Positions 25,441 to 34,295 of a stretch of DNA of 64,000 nt are shown here, one piece after another. Origin of the DNA: Mucilaginibacter aurantiaciroseus (lineage in GTDB: Bacteria; Bacteroidota; Bacteroidia; Sphingobacteriales; Sphingobacteriaceae); the NCBI RefSeq assembly GCF_024055595.1, contig NZ_JAMXOF010000001.1, positions 1,364,001 through 1,428,000 on the forward strand, read 5' to 3'. The notes under the pieces are model-generated. The model was not told the origin of the DNA, searched no databases, and saw only the letters and a program-made list of their open reading frames with translations. Position 1 is the stretch's first letter. Each line of letters starts with the position of its first letter. A program made the position numbers and the translations under genes.

Positions 25441-26044
25441 ACCGCTATTTGTAACCGGTATTGGTACCGATATTGGCAAAACCCTCATCTCGGCCATATT
25501 GGTAGAAAAACTTAAATGCGATTATTGGAAACCCGTGCAAGCCGGCGAACTGGATAATAGTGATACGATGAAAGTGCAACGGTTGATCTCAAATGACCAA
25601 TCTGATTTTCACCCTGAGGCTTATCGTTTAACCCAACCCTATTCACCACATAAATCAGCGGCGCTGGATGGTGTTACCATCGACGAGCAAACCATCATTT
25701 CTCCAAAAACTGGTACCCAATTATTGATTGAAGGGGCTGGTGGCCTGATGGTGCCGTTAAATGATCATTGCCTGGTTATTGACCTGATCAAACAATTGGG
25801 TGCAGAAGTAATACTGGTATCACAAAATTACCTGGGCAGCATTAACCATACGCTATTATCTATCGAAGCTTTAAAACAGCGCGGCATCCCCGTTAAGGGC
25901 ATTATATTTAACGGTGATGAGAATGCCTCTACTGAAGATTATATTACCACTTATACACAGGTTGCTCATTTAGGAAGAATCCCTAAACTTGAGGCGGTTA
26001 ACAAAGAAACCATAGCCAATGCGGGCAGATATATTAGCTTATAG
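25433..26044 (+). CDS. bioD: Dethiobiotin synthetase
   Basis: I place the start at the ATG at 25433, which overlaps the bioF stop by 8 bases; upstream codons in this frame belong to bioF sequence. The product has 203 residues. GIGTDIGKTLIS is the P-loop, YWKPVQAG the next conserved block, and EGAGGLMVPL the third. The enzyme closes the ureido ring of dethiobiotin using CO2 and ATP. No bioA, bioB or bioC is in the window, so the pathway is split. Its stop overlaps the convergent desaturase gene by 11 bases. Confidence 0.92.
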   Translation: MHKPLFVTGIGTDIGKTLISAILVEKLKCDYWKPVQAGELDNSDTMKVQRLISNDQSDFHPEAYRLTQPYSPHKSAALDGVTIDEQTIISPKTGTQLLIEGAGGLMVPLNDHCLVIDLIKQLGAEVILVSQNYLGSINHTLLSIEALKQRGIPVKGIIFNGDENASTEDYITTYTQVAHLGRIPKLEAVNKETIANAGRYISL

Positions 26045-26834
26045 ACTCGCTGATAACACCTGTTCGTTTTTCGCCAAACCTGTTTGCCTGCACCCGGTCG
26101 TAATCTTTCACATAATCGGGGTGTTCGGTTTTTAGCAGCCTATCCCAAAGCCTAAAATACAAGCCATAATTACCTTTAAATTTGCTATGGTGCATATTAT
26201 GGTATACTGATGTGCTGATGATCTCAAAAAAGAAAGAATTTCGCAGCCATTTAGGTGCTATCTCGTACCCCAAGTGCCCGTAAACATTGATAATGAACCC
26301 TACAATGGTAAACCACACCGCCATTAACGGGTGAATAGGGATAACCATCACAATTACCAACAGCACCATACCCTCCGTCAAGGCCTCCGCGAAATGGAAC
26401 GAATACGATGCCCACGGCGATGGGTTGGTAGACTGGTGATGCACCAGATGCGTTAGTTTAAAAAGACTTTTATGATGCAGTAACCGGTGCATCCAGTAAA
26501 AATAAGTATCGTGGATAACGAGGCTCAACACCAAACTTACGGGCAGGTACCACAGCGGAAAATCGGTTAAATTGGTATACAACCGGGTGTAATTTTTAAG
26601 CGGCGTATACAATACCACATAAGCGATGACCGCGAAGACCGCCGTTGTTTGCATAGATTGAAGGATCTCTCGTTTAAAATCTTTAAGGTCGGCCGCGCGG
26701 TTCTGTATTTTCGATTTGCTATACCAACTGGTGAGTGCCTTATAGAATAAAAAAAAAGGTACCCCCGCAAGTATAAAATACCTAACGGCTGAAATGCTGA
26801 ATATGGTGATTAATGCGTGCAGTAACTTTTCCAT
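26034..26834 (-). CDS. Sterol desaturase / fatty acid hydroxylase family membrane enzyme
   Basis: A 266-residue protein with about four membrane segments and the three His clusters that hold the di-iron centre: HDTYFYWMHRLLHH, HLVHHQSTNPSPW and YHNMHHSKF. Members hydroxylate or desaturate lipids at the membrane using O2. In this phylum the substrates may be sphingolipids, carotenoids or ornithine lipids; nothing nearby decides among them. Its own -7 box lies at 26857-26864. The 3' end overlaps bioD. Confidence 0.88.
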   Translation of the reverse strand: MEKLLHALITIFSISAVRYFILAGVPFFLFYKALTSWYSKSKIQNRAADLKDFKREILQSMQTTAVFAVIAYVVLYTPLKNYTRLYTNLTDFPLWYLPVSLVLSLVIHDTYFYWMHRLLHHKSLFKLTHLVHHQSTNPSPWASYSFHFAEALTEGMVLLVIVMVIPIHPLMAVWFTIVGFIINVYGHLGYEIAPKWLRNSFFFEIISTSVYHNMHHSKFKGNYGLYFRLWDRLLKTEHPDYVKDYDRVQANRFGEKRTGVISESIS

Positions 26835-26856
26835 ACTTTTTTAATTTATTACAATA

Positions 26857-26864
26857 CAAATGTA
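26857..26864 (-). promoter_or_regulatory. -7 promoter box of the desaturase-family gene
   Basis: TACATTTG on the minus strand, 22 bases before the ATG. Matches TAnnTTTG. Confidence 0.5.
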
Positions 26865-26900
26865 GCCGCGCGCATGTCGCAAAAAATTAACAAAAGATAA

Positions 26901-27494
26901 TTAACGCTTTTTGGGCGATGCAATCCGTTTACGGATGCGGCTTAACGATACAGGGGTAATACCCAGCAAGGTAGCCAGGTATTTGTTAGGCACACGGTTT
27001 ACGATATCGGGCTTATCGTGCACAAGCTTCATGTACCGCTCCGCAGTCGATAAAAGTACAAACGACTCCACCCTTTCCATGTATTCGGCAAGCATACCCA
27101 AAATGATGGCATTACGTTTGGCCGATAAACGTGGGTTATTATTGATAATAGGCTGGGCTTTTTTAAAGTCGAGTTCCATTATCACGGTATCTTCCAGCGC
27201 CTGGTAAATAAAGCGTGATGGCTTTTCAAAAACAATCGTATCCGCTGCTGCAATAAACTGGTTCTCCCACCTAAGTAGCAAGGTACGTTCTTCACCATTT
27301 TCCTTCAGGTGATAACCTCTTATTAAACCGCTTTTTATGAAAGCTACTTTATGGCAAATTGTATCTATATCGATGTAAACCTCACCCGCCGCTATCTTCC
27401 GGGTTTTAGCGAGAGTAACCAGCTCATACATATCTTTTAAGCTAAGCTCTTTATAAATGGAAAGATAAAAGCTGATCTCGTCGGTGTTAAGCAT
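26901..27494 (-). CDS. Crp/Fnr-family transcriptional regulator
   Basis: A 197-residue regulator. Residues about 20-115 form a cyclic-nucleotide-binding-like beta roll (IDTICHKVAFIKSGLIRGYH, ENQFIAAADTIVFEKPSRFIYQALEDT). The C-terminal winged helix shows RVPNKYLATLLGITPVSLSRIRKR. The effector is unknown; Bacteroidota members of this small group often lack the residues that bind cAMP. There are no N-terminal iron-sulfur cysteines. It is divergent from the hydroxyacyl-CoA dehydrogenase gene, so it could control it, but no operator was recognised. Confidence 0.87.
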   Translation of the reverse strand: MLNTDEISFYLSIYKELSLKDMYELVTLAKTRKIAAGEVYIDIDTICHKVAFIKSGLIRGYHLKENGEERTLLLRWENQFIAAADTIVFEKPSRFIYQALEDTVIMELDFKKAQPIINNNPRLSAKRNAIILGMLAEYMERVESFVLLSTAERYMKLVHDKPDIVNRVPNKYLATLLGITPVSLSRIRKRIASPKKR

Positions 27495-27611
27495 TGCTGC
27501 AATTTAGCTAATTTATCAGCTGCTAAAAAAAAAATTAGGCAAGTTTCAATTGTATAATTCCTAATTTGCAATTGTTTTTACGACTGCCCAAAAAGCACAA
27601 CCAATTATATT

Positions 27612-28499
27612 ATGAAGAATATTACAGTTATAGGATCGGGCACTATGGGAAACGGCATTGCCCATACCTTTGCGCAGAATGGATTTAACGTGTCGCTTGT
27701 AGACATCAGCGATGCCGCCCTGCAAAAAGCACTGCAAACCATAGCCGGCAACCTGGACCGACAGATTAAAAAAGGCGCTATTGACGACGCTGCCAAAACC
27801 ACTACCCTTAGCAATATAAAAACTTATACTGATGTAAGCGAAGGTGCAGCTAATGCCGATCTGGTGGTTGAAGCCGCTACCGAAAATAAAGAGATCAAAC
27901 TGAAACTGTTTAAACAGTTAAGCGAGGTATGCCAACCAAGGGTTATCCTGGCATCAAATACATCCTCCATATCCATTACAGAAATAGCTGCAACGACCAG
28001 TAACCCTTCTAATGTGATAGGAATGCACTTTATGAACCCTGTACCTGTTATGAAACTGGTTGAAGTCATCCGCGGGTATGCCACTACCAACGAGGTTACT
28101 AATACCATTATGGAACTATCGCGCCAGCTGGGTAAAGACCCTGTTGAGGTGAATGATTATCCCGGTTTTGTTGCTAACCGCATCCTGATGCCAATGATAA
28201 ACGAAGCAATATACACAGTATTTGAAGGCGTGGCAGGCGTACATGAAATTGATACCGTTATGAAACTGGGGATGGCCCACCCTATGGGCCCGCTGCAACT
28301 GGCCGATTTTATCGGCCTTGATGTTTGCCTGGCGATACTAAAAGTGCTGCATAACGGTTTCGGCAACCCTAAGTATGCGCCATGCCCGCTACTGGTAAAT
28401 ATGGTAATGGCCGGACACCTTGGCGTTAAAAGTGGCAGCGGTTTTTACAAGTATACCGCAGGTAGTAAAGATCTGGTTGTGGCTGATAAATTCGCATAA
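27612..28499 (+). CDS. 3-hydroxyacyl-CoA (3-hydroxybutyryl-CoA) dehydrogenase
   Basis: A 295-residue NAD-dependent enzyme. The Rossmann motif is GSGTMGNGIAHTFAQNG. The catalytic His lies in IGMHFMNPVPVMKLVE, and the dimerisation domain has YPGFVANRILMPMINEA and MGPLQLADFIGLD. It interconverts 3-hydroxyacyl-CoA and 3-oxoacyl-CoA, in short-chain fatty acid breakdown or butyrate-type synthesis. No thiolase or crotonase is adjacent, so direction is not shown. Names used for this family are hbd and paaH. An intrinsic terminator follows at 28580. Confidence 0.92.
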   Translation: MKNITVIGSGTMGNGIAHTFAQNGFNVSLVDISDAALQKALQTIAGNLDRQIKKGAIDDAAKTTTLSNIKTYTDVSEGAANADLVVEAATENKEIKLKLFKQLSEVCQPRVILASNTSSISITEIAATTSNPSNVIGMHFMNPVPVMKLVEVIRGYATTNEVTNTIMELSRQLGKDPVEVNDYPGFVANRILMPMINEAIYTVFEGVAGVHEIDTVMKLGMAHPMGPLQLADFIGLDVCLAILKVLHNGFGNPKYAPCPLLVNMVMAGHLGVKSGSGFYKYTAGSKDLVVADKFA

Positions 28500-28506
28500 T
28501 GATATC

Positions 28507-28566
28507 ATGGTGAGCCTGTCGAACCATTTGCGCTTAAATAGGTCTTCGACAAGCTCAGACTAACAA
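28507..28566. repeat. Palindromic intergenic repeat, family B, short copy
   Basis: TGGTGAGCCTGTCGAACCAT on the left and GGTCTTCGACAAGCTCAGAC on the right pair imperfectly. It resembles the words in 9491 and the GGTTCGACAGGCTCTCACCA fragment at 36615. Confidence 0.5.
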
Positions 28567-28579
28567 ATGTTTATACAAA

Positions 28580-28607
28580 AAAAGCACCGCCAAATAGCGG
28601 TGCTTTT
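28580..28607. terminator. Intrinsic terminator between convergent genes
   Basis: AAAAGCACCGC, six bases, GCGGTGCTTTT. With A-tract before and T-tract after, it can serve both the dehydrogenase gene and the convergent arginine decarboxylase gene. Confidence 0.85.
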
Positions 28608-28629
28608 CAATATCAAATAGGTTTGAAAG

Positions 28630-30024
28630 TTAAGTGGTGTAACCCAGAATTTTCAATACCTGTTTACTATTTTGTTCTTCGCCAAATACCTCAAAGTTAA
28701 ATGTCTCATCGCGGTTTCTGCGGATGATAACATGTTTTGGTGATGGCAGCAGGCAATGGTGTATACCACCGTAACCGCTTAATACTTCCTGGTAGGCACC
28801 TGTGTTAAAGAAACCCATATACTGCACTTTACGCGTTTTAGGCATAAACACGCTGTTCATGTGGGCTTCCTGGTTGTAGTAATCCTGCCCGTCGCAAGTG
28901 ATACCACCAAGGTTAACACGTTCGTATTCACTATCCCAGTTGTTTACCGGTAACAATACATATTTTTGGTTCAATGCCCAAACATCCGGCAAGTTGGTAA
29001 TAAATGACCCATCGAGCATCAGCCATTTTTCACGGTCGTTTTGTTGCTTGCGGCCTAATACTTTGTACAATATACCCGATGCTTCGGCCACAGTGTATTT
29101 ACCAAACTCAGTAATAATATCCGGTTCCATTGTATCATGCTCTGCACAGATCTCTTTGATACGGCTCACAATCTCGTTGATCATGTACTCGTAATCAAAA
29201 TCAAACACCAGCGAATCTTTAAACGGCATACCGCCGCCGATATCTAATGTATCAAGCGCAGGGTTTATTTTTTTAAACTTGCAGTAAAGCGTAACGTATT
29301 TCTCCAGCTCGTTCCAATAATATGGCGTATCAGAGATACCCGAATTGATGAAAAAGTGTAAAAGCTTAACGTTAAAGTTAGGGTTGTTCTCTATTTTATT
29401 GTGGTAAAAATCGATGATATCCTCCATACGGATCCCAAGGCGCGAGGTATAAAACTGCGAATCGGGTTGTTCCTCTGCCGCTATACGGATGCCAAGGTTA
29501 CAAGGCTCATCCATCTCTACCTCGTCATCGTACAGGTTAAATTCCTCTTTATTGTCCAGTACCGGGATAATGTTCTTGAAACCATCGTGCAGCATATCAA
29601 TAATGTACTGCTTGTACTGAAAGGTTTTAAAACCATTGCAGATTACAGTGATGTCCTTACTTACTGCACCTTTTTTCTCCAGGGCATCAATCATCGGCAT
29701 ATCAAAAGCTGACGATGTTTCCAGGTGAATCTCGTTCTTAAGTGCTTCTTCTACAATGTGCTTAAAATGCGAGCTTTTTGTACAATAGCAATATTTATAG
29801 CTACCGCGATAATTAGTTTTAATAATGGCCTGCTGAAAAAGCAGCTTAGCCTGCTGTATTTTCTTGCTGATAATGGGCAAATAAGTGAATCGTAAGGGCG
29901 TGCCATACGTCTCGATCATTTCCATCAAATTAAGGTCGTGGAAGTATAATTCATCCTCTATTATCTCGTAACCTTCCTGTGGGAAACCAACGCTTAGGTC
30001 AAGAAATTCCTGGTAACTCTGCAT
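28630..30024 (-). CDS. speA: Arginine decarboxylase, alanine-racemase-fold PLP type
   Basis: A 464-residue fold-type III PLP enzyme of the Orn/Lys/Arg decarboxylase class. YKYCYCTKSSHF holds the Schiff-base Lys, LDIGGGMPFKDSLVF the glycine-rich phosphate site, and ITEFGKYTVAEASG the conserved Glu region. The length is much shorter than the E. coli SpeA (about 630 residues), as is usual for Bacteroidota proteins annotated as arginine decarboxylase, so substrate choice remains an inference. It would make agmatine for polyamine synthesis. Two more guanidino-group enzymes and argS follow in the next 6 kb. Confidence 0.82.
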   Translation of the reverse strand: MQSYQEFLDLSVGFPQEGYEIIEDELYFHDLNLMEMIETYGTPLRFTYLPIISKKIQQAKLLFQQAIIKTNYRGSYKYCYCTKSSHFKHIVEEALKNEIHLETSSAFDMPMIDALEKKGAVSKDITVICNGFKTFQYKQYIIDMLHDGFKNIIPVLDNKEEFNLYDDEVEMDEPCNLGIRIAAEEQPDSQFYTSRLGIRMEDIIDFYHNKIENNPNFNVKLLHFFINSGISDTPYYWNELEKYVTLYCKFKKINPALDTLDIGGGMPFKDSLVFDFDYEYMINEIVSRIKEICAEHDTMEPDIITEFGKYTVAEASGILYKVLGRKQQNDREKWLMLDGSFITNLPDVWALNQKYVLLPVNNWDSEYERVNLGGITCDGQDYYNQEAHMNSVFMPKTRKVQYMGFFNTGAYQEVLSGYGGIHHCLLPSPKHVIIRRNRDETFNFEVFGEEQNSKQVLKILGYTT

Positions 30025-30482
30025 CTATTAAAATTTGGTGCAAATGTATATTTTATACGGATGAATTTATTATTTGTTGTATGGATTTTTTATAGTAGGA
30101 ATGTAATTTGTTTACGAGTTGAATTTATTTATATAAAAGCCTTATACATCAATGTATTGCCAAATAAAAACCAAATCGATTTTTCATGGCCATCCTGAAC
30201 TTAGTTTAGCGCCTTAAGGAGTGTGTTTAAATCATAGAGTTATCAAAGACCCCAAACGGGTAGCTAGCGGACGGTATACGCAGCTATCTCTAATACAGTT
30301 CAAGAGGCAAATGCGGCATGGGTGCGTCAGTAGAAAAAAATAGCCGTCCGCCTAAAGGCTTGACGATAGAAAGTCTTACGGCAAATACAGTTTTTGCTCA
30401 AAAAAAATATTCATTTGCTTAATGTATACAATTATCACTATCTGAACAAATAACATATTCTATTATTAAATAGAGTGCGATA
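30025..30482. other. 458-base gap with a long-range stem, no gene seen
   Basis: AT-rich sequence without a credible ORF. GCGGACGG at 30257-30264 is the exact reverse complement of CCGTCCGC at 30344-30351, enclosing about 80 bases, and a short GCCTAAAGGC hairpin follows at once. A fragment CATCCTGAACTTAG at 30190 recalls family B repeats. The minus-strand -7 box of speA lies at the left end. It could be a structured RNA or the remnant of a mobile element; I cannot decide. Confidence 0.4.
30041..30048 (-). promoter_or_regulatory. -7 promoter box of the arginine decarboxylase gene
   Basis: TACATTTG on the minus strand, 16 bases before the ATG. Matches TAnnTTTG. Confidence 0.5.
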
Positions 30483-31259
30483 ATGGAACCGGAACTAGTT
30501 TCTTTTTTTAATTTTTTGCTTGACGATGCAACTGGAAATCATAATCCAGTTGTAATTACTAATAAACATGTTGTTGTAGGCGCACAAACGGGGAAATTAT
30601 TTTTCACCAAAGCATCTGAAACAAGAGAGCCGTTGGATACTGAGCATTATGAGTTAGTTCAAAATAATTTCGAATCGCTTTGGGTGATGCATCCAAATAA
30701 TAGTTTTGATTTGTTCGCAATACCAATTACTTTTTATCAAATTGAAGCTGAAGAAAATGGAATCAAATTATTCTACAAATCGCTCGGCAATAAATTAATA
30801 CCAAAAGTGCCCCCAACTTGCTGATCTTTTAGCGCTTGAAGAAATATTGATGGTAGGTTATCCAAATGGTATATGGGATCAAATAAATAACAAACCTATT
30901 TTAAGAAGGGGAATAACTACAACTCATCCCAATTTCGAATATAATGGGCAAAAGAGGTTATGATAGACGCTGCTTGTTTCCCTGGTTCAAGCGGCTCTCC
31001 AGTATTTATATTTAACGAGCATGGTTATCAAGATAAAAAAGGTAACATAACCTTAGTATCGTCGCGCGTCTGTTTATTAGGAGTTTTATTTGCCGGCCCT
31101 CAACAAATACTTACGGGCGATATTAGAGTAGTCAATATTCCGAGGAGTTTAAAACAGATTTCATTTTCCAGTATTCCAATTAATTTTGGTTTAATAATTA
31201 AGGCAGAGCATATATTAGAAATCGAAGCTGCGTTTAAAAAAAACTTTCCTTTTCTCTAA
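30483..31259 (+). pseudogene. Trypsin-like serine protease with two compensating frameshifts
   Basis: Read through, the region encodes about 258 residues of a cytosolic trypsin-fold protease. His is in VITNKHVVVG, Asp in NNSFDLFAIP and Ser in PGSSGSPVF. The first part runs to a TGA at 30822. The frame then continues shifted by one as LADLLALEEILMVGYPNG, and a second shift near 30958 restores the first frame at MIDAACFPGSSGSP. One C fewer in the CCCCC run at 30810-30814 and one T more in GGTTATG near 30958 would give a continuous gene. No signal peptide. Codon use is more AT-rich than the neighbours, which suggests transfer. Either real decay or two homopolymer errors. Confidence 0.75.
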
Positions 31260-32172
31260 CCCCTAAATGCACCTCAGCCATCATACACCTTGCACTGCCC
31301 CCACCGTTAGTTTCGATAGTACTGATATCGGCATAAACTAACTTTCCATACTTTTCTAAAGTAGTTTTCTGCTCAGCGCTAAGCGAGTTATAGGCCGTTT
31401 GCGACATCACCACCAAAGTTTCACCGTCAGCATTCTTTACCTCCAGCATATTACCGGCAAAAAGGTTCATTTGGTCGAAAGTGATATCGATGATCTCTTT
31501 ATTGGTTGATTTTAGTGAAGCAATAACTGTTTCCTTCTCTCCGGCATCCATAATACTGTCCAAACAGATCACCGCGAATTTGCTGCCGATGGCCATCAAC
31601 ACGTTGGTGTGATAAATGGCCCGTCCGTTTTGGTCGAAGGCATCAAAGGTTATGGTTTGGTAACCGGTATATTCGCAAAAGGCTTTCAGCACTTCGGTAT
31701 TAGTACGGGGCGAGATGCAGGCGTAGGTTATCTTATTTTGTCTATCCAGCACCATGCTGCCGGTACCTTCTAAGAATTGCTCCTGAGCCTCGTATCGACT
31801 TAGGTCGATAACATGGTTGGCCTTAAAATTCTCTTCCAGTTGACGGATGATATCTTCCCTCCGCTCCAACCTGCGATTTTCAGCTTGCATTGGGTATAGG
31901 AAAATATCGCCGTTATCATGAAATGAAACCCAGTTATTCGGGAAGATAGAATCGGGGGTATGTGGTTCAGTGGTATCATTTACCACAGTAACATTCACGC
32001 CGTTAGCACGCAGTACGTTTACAAAGCCGTCAAACTCCTGCTGTGCTTTTTGCTGCACGGCTTGTTGATCGGCATCTTGTTTTTGGAAGGCGTTGCTTTT
32101 GGCCGTTTGCACATTAAAGCCAAACGCCACCGGGCGGATCATTAATAGGTTATTGGTGCTTTGTTGGGTCAT
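31234..32172 (-). CDS. CtlX-like guanidino/ureido hydrolase (amidinotransferase fold)
   Basis: A 312-residue member of the arginine deiminase/amidinotransferase fold. PHTPDSIFPNNWVSFH supplies the acidic substrate-binding residues, and NGGGSARCMMAEVHL near the C-terminus the catalytic Cys. This matches the group called citrulline utilisation hydrolase CtlX; dimethylarginine hydrolase-like activity is an alternative. It lies about 100 bases downstream of the arginine-deiminase-like gene on the same strand, so co-transcription is likely. Its 3' end overlaps the convergent protease remnant by 26 bases, so that gene is squeezed against it. Confidence 0.78.
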   Translation of the reverse strand: MTQQSTNNLLMIRPVAFGFNVQTAKSNAFQKQDADQQAVQQKAQQEFDGFVNVLRANGVNVTVVNDTTEPHTPDSIFPNNWVSFHDNGDIFLYPMQAENRRLERREDIIRQLEENFKANHVIDLSRYEAQEQFLEGTGSMVLDRQNKITYACISPRTNTEVLKAFCEYTGYQTITFDAFDQNGRAIYHTNVLMAIGSKFAVICLDSIMDAGEKETVIASLKSTNKEIIDITFDQMNLFAGNMLEVKNADGETLVVMSQTAYNSLSAEQKTTLEKYGKLVYADISTIETNGGGSARCMMAEVHLGVREKESFF

Positions 32173-32273
32173 TGTCTGAACTCGAATTAAACGAATTGTT
32201 TTAATTGACAGAATTTAATAATGGATTGTCGACGTAAGAATTTTAAAAATTCATAAATTTTCTAAATTCGATT

Positions 32274-33716
32274 TCAGACAGCGTCACGCTCCAACGGCAT
32301 ACTCATACAATGAAAACCGCCTCGGGCACGAGACAACTCGGCGCTTGGCATCAGTATCAAAGTATCTTTCATCTTTTGCGGATCGATCTCGCCATTTTCC
32401 ATTTTCGGCAGCAGGTCGGTCACGTGGATCACCTCGAAACCGCTTTGTTTAAATGCCTCTACGGTTTTATCGTTACGGTCGTAGCCTACCACTACCCCAT
32501 CTTTTAAGGCCAGCAGGTTACAGCTATCCGTCCATTGCTCGCGGGCATCAAACGGAAATAAATCATTACCCGAGTAAATGAATTTGGTCGGCTCAGTGCT
32601 TTGCAGGTCCTTTTGGCTGATGTTATCCAGCAGGTCTTCCAGCGTATTAAAAGTCTTTGGTTTCTTATCTTTCCTGAACTGTACTATCTCGGGCTTGTCC
32701 TTATTCTTTTTATCCGCAAACCAGGCAATAGGTTCACATTGCGATTGCTCGGTTTCCGTTATTGTTAAAGACCGCAACAGCACCCATACGTTCCGTTTTA
32801 CCTGGGTAAAAACGGTATCAATGTGCATGTAGTCGCGCTTATGTGGTATTTTTACAATGGTAATTTTGCTTACCACATCATTTTCAAAAAGCAGCTTTAT
32901 GGCCTCATTTGCACCGCTGATGGAAGTACGTTCGCTGCAACCAATGATCAGATGCTGCGGACTAACCATCATCACATCACCACCCTCAATAGTGGTTTTC
33001 TCCTCATTTACCTCGCCGGGGCGCAGGAAATGCTGTTTGTTTTCTGAGATCTCGATCACATTATCTTTATATGAAGCAAATAAAGGGTGATTAAAAAAGA
33101 TATAACGCATCAGCAAAGTCTCGCGTGAGCGGGCCTTTTTGGCTGGTTTGTTTAGCAGGATATGGTTATTAATGGCAATCCCCAGATCGCGCGAAAAGAT
33201 AAGGTTAGGTATCGGTGCGAAGATCATGGTATCATCTGTTAGCGAACCCGAAATAAAGATTTTAGCCAACTCTACCGGGGCAGTATCTATCAGTTGCAGT
33301 TGCAATTTGTAATTACAGCTCTCTATAGCGCAAACCGCTGCTACCAGTTTCTTGCGAATATCATTTTGCTGCAGTATATCGCTCAGCAAAGTCTGGATCT
33401 CTATAACCCTGGTAGAATTATGGAAAGCAGCATTATCCGGCTTAAAAAAATCGCGGTTAGCTGTATCGCTGTCAATATCGGCCAGCTTGCCTTTTATTTT
33501 AGCAGGATCAAGAAAATACATCAGCAGTTTAATGTAGTAATCGTACTCCTTGCGGCGCATGGTATCCAGGTGCACAATGTCCTCAAAAAGCCAATCCTGG
33601 GCCTTAGAGGGAACAACTTTGCCTAAACCACTGTCGGGGCTATGCACCAAAAGCGAGCGCAGGTTGCCTATTTCAGATGTTACATCTATCTTAAAATCTT
33701 GGTCATTAAGTGTCAT
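32274..33716 (-). CDS. Arginine deiminase family protein
   Basis: A 480-residue cytosolic protein. NLRSLLVHSPDSGL begins the fold, and IEGGDVMMVSPQHLIIGCSERTS carries the acidic pair. HKRDYMHIDTVFTQV holds the catalytic His, and ARGGFHCMSMPLERD near the end the nucleophilic Cys. Arginine deiminases turn arginine into citrulline and ammonia. No carbamate kinase or ornithine carbamoyltransferase is near, so an energy-yielding ADI pathway is not shown. Paired with CtlX it suggests arginine to citrulline and onward. It is longer than typical ArcA (about 410 residues). Confidence 0.85.
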   Translation of the reverse strand: MTLNDQDFKIDVTSEIGNLRSLLVHSPDSGLGKVVPSKAQDWLFEDIVHLDTMRRKEYDYYIKLLMYFLDPAKIKGKLADIDSDTANRDFFKPDNAAFHNSTRVIEIQTLLSDILQQNDIRKKLVAAVCAIESCNYKLQLQLIDTAPVELAKIFISGSLTDDTMIFAPIPNLIFSRDLGIAINNHILLNKPAKKARSRETLLMRYIFFNHPLFASYKDNVIEISENKQHFLRPGEVNEEKTTIEGGDVMMVSPQHLIIGCSERTSISGANEAIKLLFENDVVSKITIVKIPHKRDYMHIDTVFTQVKRNVWVLLRSLTITETEQSQCEPIAWFADKKNKDKPEIVQFRKDKKPKTFNTLEDLLDNISQKDLQSTEPTKFIYSGNDLFPFDAREQWTDSCNLLALKDGVVVGYDRNDKTVEAFKQSGFEVIHVTDLLPKMENGEIDPQKMKDTLILMPSAELSRARGGFHCMSMPLERDAV

Positions 33717-33736
33717 AAATGGTTATAAAGAAGAAA

Positions 33737-33744
33737 CAAAGCTA
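33737..33744 (-). promoter_or_regulatory. -7 promoter box of the arginine deiminase-like gene
   Basis: TAGCTTTG on the minus strand, 20 bases before the ATG. Matches TAnnTTTG. Confidence 0.45.
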
Positions 33745-34069
33745 TTGTTTTTTAGTTGAAATTCATTCAGCCGTTCATTGCCTCGCTCTACTATCCTCTC
33801 TCTGCAAGCGGAAAGAGGGTTATAAAAAATTGTCCTCACCTTATTTGCGCAGCAGAGAGGGTTAACCAGCATAGCGTTCCCGATAGCTATCGGGAACGGT
33901 AAGTAAAATCTTGCAGCTGTCCCATTAAATATTACACAACACGAGACAAAATCGCAAATAATTAATATTCAATTAGATATGAAATAATAAAATTCAATTT
34001 TAATTAAAGTAATACTTTTAAATATTTAATTTAACCAATTATAAATTAATGTTTTATATATTTTACGTG

Positions 34070-34117
34070 GGGTGTCCCATTGCTTTCTGAATGGGACATA
34101 ATGGGACACCCAATTTT
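34070..34117 (+). terminator. Hairpin followed by a T-run, upstream of argS
   Basis: GGGTGTCCCATT (34070-34081) pairs exactly with AATGGGACACCC (34100-34111), followed by AATTTTTAT. A second AATGGGACA at 34090-34098 could pair with the same left arm, so two stems compete. A further TGTCCCATT lies at 33917. No gene upstream on this strand would need a terminator, so a leader or operator role is possible. Confidence 0.5.
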
Positions 34118-34145
34118 TATCCGGTTTATAAGTGCAATTATCAAA

Positions 34146-34248
34146 TTAACCGCAAAGGGCACTAAGTTTTGCGTGCCTATTAACACAAAGCTCACAAAGA
34201 AAATCTGTGTGGCCTTGGTGCTTTTCTTTCTGCGTGCTCTGTAGTTAA
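34146..34248. repeat. Palindromic intergenic repeat, A/C-rich type
   Basis: TTAACCGCAAAGGGCACTAA on the left is roughly mirrored by TCTTTCTGCGTGCTCTGTAG then TTAA on the right, with CACAAAG words inside. A half of the same kind (TTTGTGTCCCCTGTGGTTAA) occurs near 16127. Confidence 0.55.
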
Positions 34249-34287
34249 AAACGCATAGTTTAATCTATCAACCATGAACTTATTTAT

Positions 34288-34295
34288 TAATTTTG
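34288..34295 (+). promoter_or_regulatory. -7 promoter box of argS
   Basis: TAATTTTG ends four bases before the ATG, so a transcript from it would be leaderless. No good -33 element was found. Confidence 0.4.

Noticed and set aside
34050..34091. A 13-codon ORF (MFYIFYVGCPIAF) over the TGTCCCATT hairpin as a leader peptide
   Set aside because: It contains no Arg codons and no promoter box precedes it; composition fits random AT-rich sequence.
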